From NCBI GenBank assembly GCA_937967955.1, contig CALBUB010000070.1, positions 1 to 44,852 on the forward strand: a stretch of DNA of 44,852 bases, read 5' to 3'. The DNA comes from an uncultured Bacillota bacterium. GTDB taxonomy: Bacteria > Bacillota > Clostridia > Tissierellales > Tepidimicrobiaceae. The translations under genes were made by a program, and so were the position numbers. Shown piece by piece: positions 15,290 through 24,335 of the stretch; within the stretch, counting starts at the first letter, position 1, and the number at the start of each line of letters is the position of its first letter. The notes below the pieces were generated by a model, which was not told the origin of the DNA, made no database searches, and saw only the letters and a list, made by a program, of their open reading frames with translations.

Positions 15290-16755
15290 GTAATAAACTT
15301 TTTCTTTCTTTCAAGCATTTCATCTATTCTATCTATATATTCTTTTAAACTTTTCACATTAGGGACCCTTTCAATCCTATCCTCCCTGGGATAGTATATT
15401 TTAGAAATAGCCCCCATACCTGCTGCAATTATAGTTTCCTTCTCTTCCATCATCTTTATATTATATAGGCACTCTGTCCCTTTTTTAGCATAACCTATGT
15501 TTTCAAAGTTGCCAAGCATTTGCTTTTGTCTATATAGATAGTAGGGTTCTAATCCCATCTTTTCAGTATAATCACTAGTCTCTTTTAGCATCTGGTTTAT
15601 AATGTCCTGCTCTTTTAATTGATACTTATCCATCACTTCCTTAAACTTTGAACCCCTCTTAACTGCTAATGTATGAACAGTTAAGTTTTCTGGAGCTAGC
15701 TCTTCTATCTTACTTAAAGTTGTCCTAATTTCTTCTACTCCTTCTGCTGGAAGGCCAACTATAATATCCATATTTATAACTGGGAAGCCAATATTTCTAG
15801 CCTTATGGTAAACATCTATTATATCTGAGCTAGTATGTTTTCTTCCTATAAGTTCTAATGTTTTATCATTCATAGTCTGAGGATTAATACTTATTCTGTT
15901 TACTTGGTTTTCCTTTAGCATATTTAATACTTCATAATCTATAGTATCCGGCCTGCCAGCTTCCACAGTAAACTCCTGTATCTTTTCCCTTTCAAAATTG
16001 CTATATACAGCCTGTATTATCCTTTCTAAATTTTTTGAAGGAATGGCTGTAGGAGTTCCTCCTCCAATATAGACAGTAGATATATTATAGTCTTTCATCA
16101 GTTTTCCTAGTTCATCTAGCTCATATATTAATGTATCTGTATATATATCTACCATGTGGCCATACTTGTCTATACTGCAAGATGGAAAAGAGCAATATAT
16201 ACACCTAGTAGGACAAAATGGTATGGCTATATACAGACTAAATCTCTTTTCATCTAATGGATATAAATACTTCCTCTGCTTCTGGGCAATATTTATTAAT
16301 AGTTCAGCTTTTTCAGGAAATAGCTTGTACTCACTTGTTAATATGTTTCTAATTGAAGATGTATTAAAATTTTTATCTAATAGGTCGTGGACAATCTTTA
16401 AAGGCCTAACTCCAGTTAATGTACCCCATGGGGCTTTTATAGAAGAAATAATATTTAAACCATCATATAGATTAGCAGTTATTCCAACTTTTATCTTCTT
16501 ATATACATCATCTCTGCCAATATCTATTGTATCTATAGATAAGCTGTTAGAGTAAATTATCTGCTTATCCTCGTATATTTCAGTAATAGACATAAGCTTT
16601 TCTTTAATATTGTTTAGCTTGCTAATTATCAATATTCCCTTTTCATATTCATCTATATCATCTATAAATTTAATATCTTCATTAAAGAAGAATACTTTGG
16701 TCAACTCACGTACATCATATTCAAAATTATGTCCTATTAAATGTATATAAATCAT
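15286..16755 (-). CDS. hemZ: Coproporphyrinogen dehydrogenase-like radical SAM protein HemZ
   Basis: Radical SAM enzyme of the HemN/HemZ group. The [4Fe-4S] motif CPTRCIYC uses Cys181, 185 and 188. YIGGGTPTAI and the blocks NRISINPQTMNDKTLELIGR and NMDIIVGLPAEG are typical. HemZ is thought to oxidise coproporphyrinogen III anaerobically, but the family also exists in heme-poor clostridia, so the substrate is uncertain. I chose the ATG preceded by GAGAGGAG at 5 nt, which makes 489 residues. It is last in the recJ-relA-dtd operon, 11 nt after the small HTH gene. Confidence 0.88.
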   Translation of the reverse strand: MIYIHLIGHNFEYDVRELTKVFFFNEDIKFIDDIDEYEKGILIISKLNNIKEKLMSITEIYEDKQIIYSNSLSIDTIDIGRDDVYKKIKVGITANLYDGLNIISSIKAPWGTLTGVRPLKIVHDLLDKNFNTSSIRNILTSEYKLFPEKAELLINIAQKQRKYLYPLDEKRFSLYIAIPFCPTRCIYCSFPSCSIDKYGHMVDIYTDTLIYELDELGKLMKDYNISTVYIGGGTPTAIPSKNLERIIQAVYSNFEREKIQEFTVEAGRPDTIDYEVLNMLKENQVNRISINPQTMNDKTLELIGRKHTSSDIIDVYHKARNIGFPVINMDIIVGLPAEGVEEIRTTLSKIEELAPENLTVHTLAVKRGSKFKEVMDKYQLKEQDIINQMLKETSDYTEKMGLEPYYLYRQKQMLGNFENIGYAKKGTECLYNIKMMEEKETIIAAGMGAISKIYYPREDRIERVPNVKSLKEYIDRIDEMLERKKKFIT

Positions 16756-16766
16756 ATTTACTCCTC

Positions 16767-16937
16767 TCAATACCTATCATAATATTCTTCTATGAGCTTT
16801 TTTACATATTTTTTAGATACACCTAGTTCCTTGGCTATTTCTTCTCTATCTAAACCCATTTCTATTAATTCATTTATATCGTATAAATCCACATCTTTCT
16901 TAACCTTATTATAGTCCTGATAGGTTTTTTTCCTCAC
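16767..16937 (-). CDS. 56-residue helix-turn-helix protein
   Basis: A short gene with a GTG start and an excellent SD (AAGGAGGT, 7 nt upstream); it ends in TGA. The product is very charged. Residues ~20-50 (INELIEMGLDREEIAKELGV, then SKKYVKKLIEEYY) form a helix-turn-helix of the kind used to bind DNA, with little else. It lies between the MBL hydrolase and hemZ on the same strand with short gaps, so it is almost surely cotranscribed. It may regulate this operon or hemZ; no target is shown by the sequence. I do not recognise a named family. Confidence 0.85.
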   Translation of the reverse strand: MRKKTYQDYNKVKKDVDLYDINELIEMGLDREEIAKELGVSKKYVKKLIEEYYDRY

Positions 16938-16985
16938 AAAAACCACCTCCTTGGTATAACATGCCCAAAAAGATGGTTTTAAATT

Positions 16986-17609
16986 CTACTGTCTTATAAA
17001 TGGATTGGTTTGTTTTTCCATTTTTAAAGTGGTAGATGGACCATGGCCAGGATAAACTCTAGTTTCCTCAGGTAATACTAATAGCTTCTCCCTTATGGAG
17101 TCCATTATGTCTTTAAAGGAACTGTATTCAAAATCAGTTCTTCCTATGGAGCCAGCAAAAAGGGTATCTCCACTAAATAAAGCATTTTCAACTTTTAAGC
17201 TTATGCCACCTGGAGTATGTCCAGGAGTGTGAATAACATGGGCTTCTAAGTTTCCAAAACTAATTTTATCTCCTTCATTAAGCAATATATCTGGAGCAAA
17301 TTCTACTGTTCCTGTTGCCATCCTACTTGATAAATTTTTGCTTCCATCCCTTACTAAAGGTTCGTCATCCTTATGGACTGCTACTGGCGCCTTTGTGTAG
17401 GCTTTCAACTCTTCTACCCCTGCTATATGATCCCCATGTCCATGGGTTAAAACAATATATTTAACTTCCACTCCAAACTCTTCTATCTTAGCTATTATAT
17501 CATCCACATCTCCACCTGGATCTATTACAATTCCTTCTTTAGATTCTTCATCATAAACTAGATAACAATTGGCTGCATAAATTCCAGCTGGTATTCTAAT
17601 AACCTCCAA
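16986..17609 (-). CDS. Metallo-beta-lactamase-fold hydrolase (glyoxalase II-like)
   Basis: A 207-residue MBL hydrolase of the GloB/YqgX type. Metal ligands appear as THGHGDHIAG near residue 56, HTPGHTPGG (about 132), FSGDTLF (about 150) and YPGHGPST (about 191). The short length lacks the C-terminal substrate domain of true glyoxalase II, so a hydroxyacyl-thioester hydrolase of unknown substrate is the best call. The start is TTG with AGGAGGG 6 nt upstream. It follows dtd by 11 nt; this relA-dtd-MBL-hemZ order is widespread in Clostridia. Confidence 0.92.
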   Translation of the reverse strand: MEVIRIPAGIYAANCYLVYDEESKEGIVIDPGGDVDDIIAKIEEFGVEVKYIVLTHGHGDHIAGVEELKAYTKAPVAVHKDDEPLVRDGSKNLSSRMATGTVEFAPDILLNEGDKISFGNLEAHVIHTPGHTPGGISLKVENALFSGDTLFAGSIGRTDFEYSSFKDIMDSIREKLLVLPEETRVYPGHGPSTTLKMEKQTNPFIRQ

Positions 17610-17620
17610 AGCTATCCCTC

Positions 17621-18070
17621 CTAAAAGGTTTTTTTACTATCTATTAATATGGTAACAGGGCCATCATTTATCAAGTTTACCTTCATATCTGCCCCAAAGA
17701 TTCCATGTTCAGTCTTTATACCTTTTTCTCTAGCTTTTTCTATAAACTTCTCATAATATTCATTAGCAATAAAAGGTTCAGCAGCATCTATAAAACTTGG
17801 CCTTTTTCCCTTTTTAACATTCCCGTAGAGGGTAAACTGGGAGATTACTAATAGTTCACCTTGAATATCTTCTAAAGACAAATTCATTTTCCCATTTTCA
17901 TCTTCAAATATTCTCAAGCCTAGTATTTTATCCACCATATAATCCAGGTCCTTCTCATCATCTTCCTTACCAACACCAAGTAATACTAATAAGCCTTTAT
18001 TTATTTCACCAACTATTTTGCCGTCTACTTTAACGTTTGCTTGGGAAACTCTTTGGACCACAGCTCTCAT
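17621..18070 (-). CDS. dtd: D-aminoacyl-tRNA deacylase
   Basis: Removes D-amino acids, and glycine mischarged on tRNA-Ala, from tRNA. The catalytic motif SQFTLYG (about residues 78-84) and the substrate-pocket motif NDGPVTILID near the C-terminus are both intact; the latter pairs with the cis Gly-Pro signature of DTD. The 149-residue length is standard. The ATG has GAAGGAGGG at good spacing. It begins 13 nt after relA. Confidence 0.96.
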   Translation of the reverse strand: MRAVVQRVSQANVKVDGKIVGEINKGLLVLLGVGKEDDEKDLDYMVDKILGLRIFEDENGKMNLSLEDIQGELLVISQFTLYGNVKKGKRPSFIDAAEPFIANEYYEKFIEKAREKGIKTEHGIFGADMKVNLINDGPVTILIDSKKTF

Positions 18071-18083
18071 ATTAACCCTCCTT

Positions 18084-20246
18084 CTAGCTAATCACTCTGT
18101 ATACATCTATTACCCCTTTTGTCTTTCTAATTTTTTCCATTAACTCTTTAAGCTGTTCTATATTCTTAATCTCTAACACTATATTTATTACAGCTAATTT
18201 CTCCTTATTGGTTCTTGCACTTAAGGAAGTTAAAGAAAGGCCTCCATCATTTATCTTTTGAGTAATTGCAGTAAGCAAGCCAGGCCTGTCTAAACCCTTA
18301 ATCTGTATTTCAGCTTGATATTCTGCTTTTTCGTATTTATTCCAGCTAACTTCCATAAATCTATCTGCTTCCCCAATAAGGCTTACATTAGGGCAATCCT
18401 TTCTATGGATTGATAGGCCTCTACCTCTAGTAATGTATCCTACTATTTCATCACCTGGTACAGGATTGCAGCATTTTGCAAATCTTACCTTTATGTTGTC
18501 TATACCTTTTACTATTACTCCTTGGTCTGCTTTCCCTTTACGCCTACTAGTTGTCTTTTGCTTAACCTTTACCTCACTAGCTAAAGGTTCATCTTCTATC
18601 TTGAAATATTCTTTATAATATTCACTAAATTTTGACATCACTTGGGATATGGTTACATTTCCATACCCTAAGCCTGCATATAGGTCATCTATACTGTTTA
18701 AGCCAATCTTGTTGGCAATATTCTTTAACCATTCGTCTTTTAAAGCCTCAGTAACTTTGTAGCCTCTTTTCTTTAATTCCTTATCAAGCAGTTCTTTTCC
18801 CCTATCTATATTCTGCTCCCTAGCTTCCCGTTTAAACCACTGACGGATTTTATTTCTAGCTTGAGAGCTTTTTACTATCTTTAACCAATCTCTGCTAGGT
18901 CTACCATTAGGGGAAGTTAATATTTCTACTATATTTCCATTTTTAAGCTTATAATCTAATGGGACAATCCTCCCATCTACTTTAGCACCTATACAACTAT
19001 TACCAATTGCAGTATGAACTCTATAAGCAAAATCGATAGGAGTTGAGCCGGCTGGTAAATTTATAACATCTCCTTTAGGAGTAAAAACGTATACTTCATC
19101 TGTGAAAAGATCCAGTTTTAAAGTTTCCATAAACTCTTTTGGATCTTTTAAATCCTTCTGCCATTCCATAAGCTGCCTTAACCAGGTAAGCTTTTCATCA
19201 AAATTATCAGATTTGGTAGTTCCTTCTTTGTACTTCCAGTGAGCTGCAATACCATATTCTGCAGTTTTATGCATATCCCAAGTCCTTATCTGAACCTCAA
19301 AGATTTCCCCTTCTGGCCCTATTACAGTAGTATGCAAAGATTGATACATATTAGGCTTAGGCATGGCAATATAATCTTTAAACCTGCCTGGGATGGGCTT
19401 CCACATGGTATGGACAATGCCCAATACAGCGTAACAATCTTTAATAGTATCTACTATAACCCTTATAGCTGTTAAGTCGAATATCTGATCGAAGCTCTTA
19501 TTTTGATAATACATCTTCTTATATATGCTGTAGAAATTCTTAGGTCTTCCACTTATTTCTCTAGGAATGTTCATCTTTTCTAGATTTTCATCTAATTCCT
19601 CTATAATTCTCTGTATATATTCTTCTCTTTCTTTTCTCCTTTTATTGACTTTTTCAACTAAATCATAATAACCTTTTGGATCCAAATACCTTAAAGATAA
19701 ATCTTCTAGTTCCCATTTAATTTTGGAAATACCTAGCCTGTGGGCTAAAGGAGCATATATTTCAAGAGTTTCTATTGCTTTCTCCTTTTTCTTCTCTTCA
19801 GTCATATATTCTAAAGTTCTCATATTATGGAGTCTATCAGCCAGTTTTATAATAACAACCCTGATGTCCCTTGCCATTGCCAATACCATTTTTCTTAAAT
19901 TTTCAGCTTGATTTTCCTGCTTGCTCTTATATTTTAACTTCTTTAATTTGGTAACTCCATCAACTAAATTAGCTACCTCTTCTCCAAACTCAGCTACTAA
20001 GGTTTCATAGGTAATGTCTGTATCCTCTAAGACATCATGGAGCAAAGCAGCAATAATAGTTGTATCATCCATATTTAAATCAGTTAATATCATAGCCACA
20101 TTTACTGGATGAATATAATACTCTTCTCCAGAATTCCTGTATTGACCTTCATGACATTTTTTACAGAAGTGATATGCTTTTGTTATCATTTCTAAATCGG
20201 CATCAGGCAAATATTCACAAACCTTCGATATCAATTTCTGTAACAT
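18084..20246 (-). CDS. relA: Bifunctional (p)ppGpp synthetase/hydrolase
   Basis: Makes and degrades the stringent-response alarmone. Domains in order: HD hydrolase (HPVNVAMIL and ALLHDVLEDT, both metal motifs intact), synthetase (GRFKDYIAMPKPNMYQSLHT), TGS (VYVFTPKGDVINLPAGSTPI), a Zn-finger-like region (CCNPVPGDEIVGYITRG), and C-terminal ACT. With both active sites intact it should be bifunctional. The inner ATG is preferred because AGGTGA lies 5 nt upstream, giving 720 residues; the outer ATG has no SD. It follows recJ by about 100 nt. The apt gene often found between recJ and relA is absent here. Confidence 0.96.
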   Translation of the reverse strand: MLQKLISKVCEYLPDADLEMITKAYHFCKKCHEGQYRNSGEEYYIHPVNVAMILTDLNMDDTTIIAALLHDVLEDTDITYETLVAEFGEEVANLVDGVTKLKKLKYKSKQENQAENLRKMVLAMARDIRVVIIKLADRLHNMRTLEYMTEEKKKEKAIETLEIYAPLAHRLGISKIKWELEDLSLRYLDPKGYYDLVEKVNKRRKEREEYIQRIIEELDENLEKMNIPREISGRPKNFYSIYKKMYYQNKSFDQIFDLTAIRVIVDTIKDCYAVLGIVHTMWKPIPGRFKDYIAMPKPNMYQSLHTTVIGPEGEIFEVQIRTWDMHKTAEYGIAAHWKYKEGTTKSDNFDEKLTWLRQLMEWQKDLKDPKEFMETLKLDLFTDEVYVFTPKGDVINLPAGSTPIDFAYRVHTAIGNSCIGAKVDGRIVPLDYKLKNGNIVEILTSPNGRPSRDWLKIVKSSQARNKIRQWFKREAREQNIDRGKELLDKELKKRGYKVTEALKDEWLKNIANKIGLNSIDDLYAGLGYGNVTISQVMSKFSEYYKEYFKIEDEPLASEVKVKQKTTSRRKGKADQGVIVKGIDNIKVRFAKCCNPVPGDEIVGYITRGRGLSIHRKDCPNVSLIGEADRFMEVSWNKYEKAEYQAEIQIKGLDRPGLLTAITQKINDGGLSLTSLSARTNKEKLAVINIVLEIKNIEQLKELMEKIRKTKGVIDVYRVIS

Positions 20247-20351
20247 AGAGTTCACCTGCTCCATCTATATTTAACAATTTTTAATAGGATTTATACTGCA
20301 ATTATATATCAATTTAAAATATTTTTCAGCATAAACTTTCAAATAATTAAA

Positions 20352-22121
20352 TCATCTATAATTTTTTATGATTACTTGTAAATTTCTATTTCCCATATAT
20401 TCGTTTATATTAGGCATATAGACAATATCTAACCTTATTTTATTATTTATACCCATATACATCTTTTTTACTTCTTCTTCCCCAAATTTATCTATCATTC
20501 TACTTTGGAACTCCTCAATATCTCCAAAATACAAGCCCTCTATTGTTTTTTCCCTTCTAGTTTTTAACATTAGTTTTAATACATTTTTGTTCTTTCCCAA
20601 AATATAAGCCTTAGCTACAGGTATATTCTTTTCTCCAAACAAAGGCCTATGATTCCCTTTTCCAAAAGGCTCTAGCAGTTCTAGTTCCTCTACTAGTCTA
20701 AAAGTAACATAATCTAATGGTAATTGCATGTCTATATAGACTTTAGGAATCAAATCTTCTTCAGTTAATGAAGCTTGTCCGTTTAATCTTTCTCTAAACT
20801 CTTCTAGATTAGCTTTATCAATAGATAAGCCTGCAGCCATAGGATGTCCACCAAATTTTAGCAGTATATCCTTACACTTAGAAATCTCTTGGAAAATATC
20901 GTATTCTTCAATAGATCTACCTGACCCTTTTAAAACATTTTCCTCACTAGATTCTGTCAATACAATTGTTGGCCTATTATACATATCCTTAATGCGGCCT
21001 GCAATAATTCCTGCTACACTTTCATGGATATCAGGCTCATAGATTACAAACACCTTATCATCCTTAAATTTTCCACTTTCTATTTGTTTAACAACTTTTT
21101 TTATTCCAGTTTCAGTCATATACTTTCTTTCTTCATTTAAGGAATGTAGCTTTTCAGCATACTTTCTAGCCAAAACAATATCTTCTGTTAAAAAGAGTCT
21201 TACAGCCTCCTCTGCATTATCAAGCCTTCCTGAAGCGTTTACGCAGGGACCTAAAATAAAACCTAAATAATAGGAGGTTATCTCTCTCCCCTCAAGGCCT
21301 GTAGCCCTAATTAACTCCTTTAAGCCTAAATTATCCGTATTGTTTATGCGTTTTAGTCCTTCTATAACCATTATCCTATTTTCATCTACTAAATCAACTA
21401 TATCGCATACAGTTCCCATGGCAACAAATTCTAATAGCTCATAGGCCTCTTCTACATCTACTCCCATTTCCTCATACAACACTTGGATAAATTTAAAAGC
21501 TACTCCTGCTCCACATAGTTTTTTAAAAGGATAAGTACAATCTGGTCTCTTAGGGTTGATAACAGCATCTGCTTCTGGTATTTTATATTCTACTTTACCG
21601 TCATCATTAAAAGTGTAGCTTACTTCGTGATGATCAGTTATTATAACTTTTAAGCCTAACTCTTTTGCTAAATTTACTGACTCAAAGGCTGATATACCAT
21701 TGTCACAGGTTATTATGAGGGATATTCCCTCTTCTTTTGCTTCTCTGACGATTCTCTCGTTTATACCATAGCCATCCATAAGCCTGTCAGGAATTACAAA
21801 ATCCACTTCTCCCCCACATCTTCTGATTCCCTTATACAAAGTTAATACAGCCGAATTGCCATCCTGATCATAATCTCCACATATTCTTATCTTCTCTTTC
21901 CTTTGGATAGCTTCCTTTACTATATTTACTCCTTTATCTATATCTTTCATAGTTCTAGGATTATGAAGCTTATCCAAAGTTGGATTTAAAAAACTATCTA
22001 TTAAATTAAAATCAATTATATCCCTATTAACTAAAATTTTAGCAAGTATTTTGCTGATATTAAACCTGTTGGATATCTTATCTAAATCAGCCTTAATATT
22101 TTTAAGATACCATTTTTCCAA
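20352..22121 (-). CDS. recJ: Single-stranded-DNA-specific 5'-3' exonuclease RecJ
   Basis: DHH-family nuclease for recombination and mismatch repair. Motif I is GDYDQDGNSAV (Gln and Asn replace the usual Val and Thr, but the aspartates remain). Motif III is ITDHHEV, followed by ADAVINPKRPDC. The DHHA1 domain includes AGRIKDMYNRPTIVL and GGHPMAAGLSI. At about 590 residues it is close to E. coli RecJ and much shorter than B. subtilis RecJ (786), so it lacks the long C-terminal extension. Start: GTG at 22130 overlaps TAGGAG, so TTG 8 nt after GGAG is preferred. Confidence 0.9.
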   Translation of the reverse strand: MEKWYLKNIKADLDKISNRFNISKILAKILVNRDIIDFNLIDSFLNPTLDKLHNPRTMKDIDKGVNIVKEAIQRKEKIRICGDYDQDGNSAVLTLYKGIRRCGGEVDFVIPDRLMDGYGINERIVREAKEEGISLIITCDNGISAFESVNLAKELGLKVIITDHHEVSYTFNDDGKVEYKIPEADAVINPKRPDCTYPFKKLCGAGVAFKFIQVLYEEMGVDVEEAYELLEFVAMGTVCDIVDLVDENRIMVIEGLKRINNTDNLGLKELIRATGLEGREITSYYLGFILGPCVNASGRLDNAEEAVRLFLTEDIVLARKYAEKLHSLNEERKYMTETGIKKVVKQIESGKFKDDKVFVIYEPDIHESVAGIIAGRIKDMYNRPTIVLTESSEENVLKGSGRSIEEYDIFQEISKCKDILLKFGGHPMAAGLSIDKANLEEFRERLNGQASLTEEDLIPKVYIDMQLPLDYVTFRLVEELELLEPFGKGNHRPLFGEKNIPVAKAYILGKNKNVLKLMLKTRREKTIEGLYFGDIEEFQSRMIDKFGEEEVKKMYMGINNKIRLDIVYMPNINEYMGNRNLQVIIKNYR

Positions 22122-22227
22122 GTCGGTCACTCCTACAGAAAATGTTCATTTTTCCTTCTTTACAAAATATATTGCCAATAATCTCCTATTTTAGAAGGTA
22201 AGTAACCTGCATCTAAAGGTAAAACTA

Positions 22228-23586
22228 TTAGCTTAAATTAGCTAAAATTGAAATTGCACATTCAATCCTCTTCTTTTCCATCTCACAACCAACTTTATAA
22301 GGCTCCATTATATCATTATTTGTGTTATAGTTATTAGCATGGCAGCCTCCACTACAATAAAATTTTGCCCAACAATTGCTACACTCTTCCTTGTTGTATA
22401 CATTTGCTCTTTTAAATTCTTCCCTTAAAGCTAAATTGTTAACCCCATTAAATACATCCCCTAACTTGAATTTCTCATTGCCAACAAATTGATGGCAGGG
22501 GTAAAGCTCTCCCTGTGGAGTAACAGCCATATATTCAGAACCAGCACCACAGCCAATAGAGCGTTTTGCTAAACAAGGTCCTTGCTTTAAATCTATCATG
22601 AAATGGAAAAACAAGAACTCCTTGTCCTTTTTCTTAATTTCAATATAATCCTTAGAAAATTTCTCATATTCATTTAATATAGTATCTAGATGTTCTTCCT
22701 TTAAAGCATAATCTTCATCAGGGGAGGTGACCACAGGCTCTATGGAAATCTTTTTGAAGCCTTCATTATAAAAATGTAATGCATCCTGAGAAAAGTCTAA
22801 ATTATAGCTAGTAAAAGTTCCTCTTATATAATAATCCTTATCCTTTCTCTTGTTGACTAAATCCTTGAATTTGGAAATTATTATATCATAACTGCCTTGA
22901 TCATTGACAGTCTTTCTCATTTTATCATTGACTTCTTTTCTACCATCTAAACTTAATACTACATTATCCATGTGTTCATTTATAAAATCTATTTTTTCAT
23001 CATCTAACAGCACCCCATTAGTTGTTATGGTAAACCTAAAATGCTTATTGGTATTTTTCTCTAATTCCCTTCCATAGTAAACTAATTCCTTTACTAGCTC
23101 AAAATTCATAAGAGGTTCTCCACCAAAGAAATCTACTTCTAAATTCCTTCTATTACCTGAATTTTCAACTAAAAATTCCAAAGCCCTCTTTCCTACCTGA
23201 AGGCTCATTAATGATCTTTCTCCTTTAAAATCCCCTTGAGAAGCAAAGCAATATTTACATCTTAAGTTGCAGTCATGGGAAACGTGTAAGCATAATGCTT
23301 TTACTATATTATCCTGATTGTATTTTATTTTTGCTGTATCCACATCCTCTGAAAACAATAAACCTTCCTTTTCAAGCTCCTTTATTTCCCCATAAGCCTC
23401 AATAATAGAGTTACTATCATATTCATCTTCAAGTAAATGGATTATTTCCTCTAATGGTCTAGATGTATAATAATCAAGGATATCATATACTATCCTATCT
23501 ACCACGTGTACAGCACCGCTATTTATATCTAAAACTATATAGTGATCGTTTAAGAAATATTTGTGGATCCTATTGTCTTTAACCAT
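22228..23586 (-). CDS. scfB: SCIFF peptide maturase (radical SAM/SPASM thioether-forming enzyme)
   Basis: Installs thioether links from Cys to other residues of the SCIFF peptide, making a ranthipeptide. Residues 1-90 resemble a peptide-recognition (RRE/PqqD-like) domain. The radical SAM cluster motif CNLRCKYC uses C106, C110 and C113; GGEPLMNFELV follows. The SPASM region with auxiliary clusters is visible from GPCLAKRSIGCGAGSEYMAV to CSNCWAKFYCSGGCHANNYN. The 452-residue length is typical. The ATG has AAGGAGG 6 nt upstream. Its substrate is encoded 63 nt upstream, with a terminator between that should lower maturase levels. Confidence 0.96.
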   Translation of the reverse strand: MVKDNRIHKYFLNDHYIVLDINSGAVHVVDRIVYDILDYYTSRPLEEIIHLLEDEYDSNSIIEAYGEIKELEKEGLLFSEDVDTAKIKYNQDNIVKALCLHVSHDCNLRCKYCFASQGDFKGERSLMSLQVGKRALEFLVENSGNRRNLEVDFFGGEPLMNFELVKELVYYGRELEKNTNKHFRFTITTNGVLLDDEKIDFINEHMDNVVLSLDGRKEVNDKMRKTVNDQGSYDIIISKFKDLVNKRKDKDYYIRGTFTSYNLDFSQDALHFYNEGFKKISIEPVVTSPDEDYALKEEHLDTILNEYEKFSKDYIEIKKKDKEFLFFHFMIDLKQGPCLAKRSIGCGAGSEYMAVTPQGELYPCHQFVGNEKFKLGDVFNGVNNLALREEFKRANVYNKEECSNCWAKFYCSGGCHANNYNTNNDIMEPYKVGCEMEKKRIECAISILANLS

Positions 23587-23620
23587 TGTAACCTCCTTGA
23601 TAAAAAACTTATTAAATTAA

Positions 23621-23646
23621 AAAGGAGTGGTAGAACCACTGCCTTT
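23621..23646 (-). terminator. Terminator/attenuator between scfA and scfB
   Basis: Two stem blocks (AAAGG/CCTTT and AGTGGT/ACCACT) with one bulged base and a 3-nt loop, followed by TTTTTAATTT on the minus strand. It ends most scfA transcripts before scfB. Confidence 0.8.
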
Positions 23647-23649
23647 ATA

Positions 23650-23790
23650 CTACTTATTTTCACATTTTTGATTTCCTACAGTACAAGAAGTTTTACAAGC
23701 AGATTGGCATGAAGTTTGACACTCACCACAGCCACCTTTGGCCAATGTGTTTTTTAAATTACTGCCTGCCAAGGTTTTGATATATTTCAT
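23650..23790 (-). CDS. scfA: SCIFF ranthipeptide precursor
   Basis: A 46-residue peptide with exactly six cysteines, at positions 21, 24, 28, 32, 36 and 43, as expected for 'six Cys in forty-five residues'. The leader is MKYIKTLAGSNLKNTLAKGG. The core contains CGEC, TSCQSAC and KTSC; the threonines are candidate thioether acceptors. It has a GGAGGG-type SD and its own extended -10 promoter. The family is almost universal in Clostridia; reports link ranthipeptides to population-level control, but the exact role is unsettled. The maturase scfB is next. Confidence 0.95.
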   Translation of the reverse strand: MKYIKTLAGSNLKNTLAKGGCGECQTSCQSACKTSCTVGNQKCENK

Positions 23791-23830
23791 CTGAAACCCT
23801 CCTTTATACTACAACCTTTAGTCTTACATG

Positions 23831-23839
23831 ATTATATCA
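23831..23839 (-). promoter_or_regulatory. Extended -10 promoter of scfA
   Basis: TGATATAAT on the minus strand, about 45 nt before the scfA ATG. The -35 is weak (TTTAAC at 17 nt). It lies just downstream of the TIGR04086 gene, so scfA can be expressed independently. Confidence 0.55.
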
Positions 23840-23862
23840 CAAAAAAAATAGCAGTTAAAGTT

Positions 23863-24240
23863 TTATTTGACGTTTACGCCAATCATTCCACCAATAACCC
23901 CTACAACTAAAGAAACAAAAAATTTACCTACAGTATAAATATCAAATATGAATGGCTTTATAAATAAATAGTTTAAAAACAGTAATATTAAGAAGTAAAG
24001 TATGCCAACAATACCTCCATTAAACCAACCTTTTACCCCAGCTTTTATAGCCACGTAAATACTTCCACCAGCTATACTTATTATCATAATAGCTGTAGTT
24101 AACAAGGGTATAGTATCTTCTTTTAAGGGGGTAAAAGTTAACAGTAAGGTGACAATAAGAAGCAGTATCAGGGACAAGGCAAAAGCTAATAATATGCTCT
24201 TTAATATATTTATCCCATGGTTTAATATGTTTTCTTTCAT
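23863..24240 (-). CDS. TIGR04086-family four-helix membrane protein
   Basis: A 125-residue protein with four hydrophobic helices (about residues 12-36, 42-65, 70-92 and 100-122) and little else. It has glycine-rich packing (AIMIISIAGGSIYVAIKAG, then GVIGGMIGV). This family is known almost only from its place beside yajC and the SCIFF genes. Export or immunity for the peptide has been imagined but is not shown. I chose the ATG with AGGAGG 8 nt upstream; the GTG three codons earlier lies inside the SD. Confidence 0.88.
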   Translation of the reverse strand: MKENILNHGINILKSILLAFALSLILLLIVTLLLTFTPLKEDTIPLLTTAIMIISIAGGSIYVAIKAGVKGWFNGGIVGILYFLILLFLNYLFIKPFIFDIYTVGKFFVSLVVGVIGGMIGVNVK

Positions 24241-24309
24241 TAACTCCACCTCCTGTCTTTATTAAAACTTATTAACAAAAGGTGGAGTTTATTACTAAAT
24301 ACATAATAA

Positions 24310-24335
24310 AAACTTCCTTAAATCTAAGGAAGTTT
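24310..24335 (-). terminator. Terminator of the ruv-yajC operon
   Basis: An 11-bp perfect stem AAACTTCCTTA/TAAGGAAGTTT with a 4-nt loop, then TTATT. It overlaps the yajC stop codon. Confidence 0.85.
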
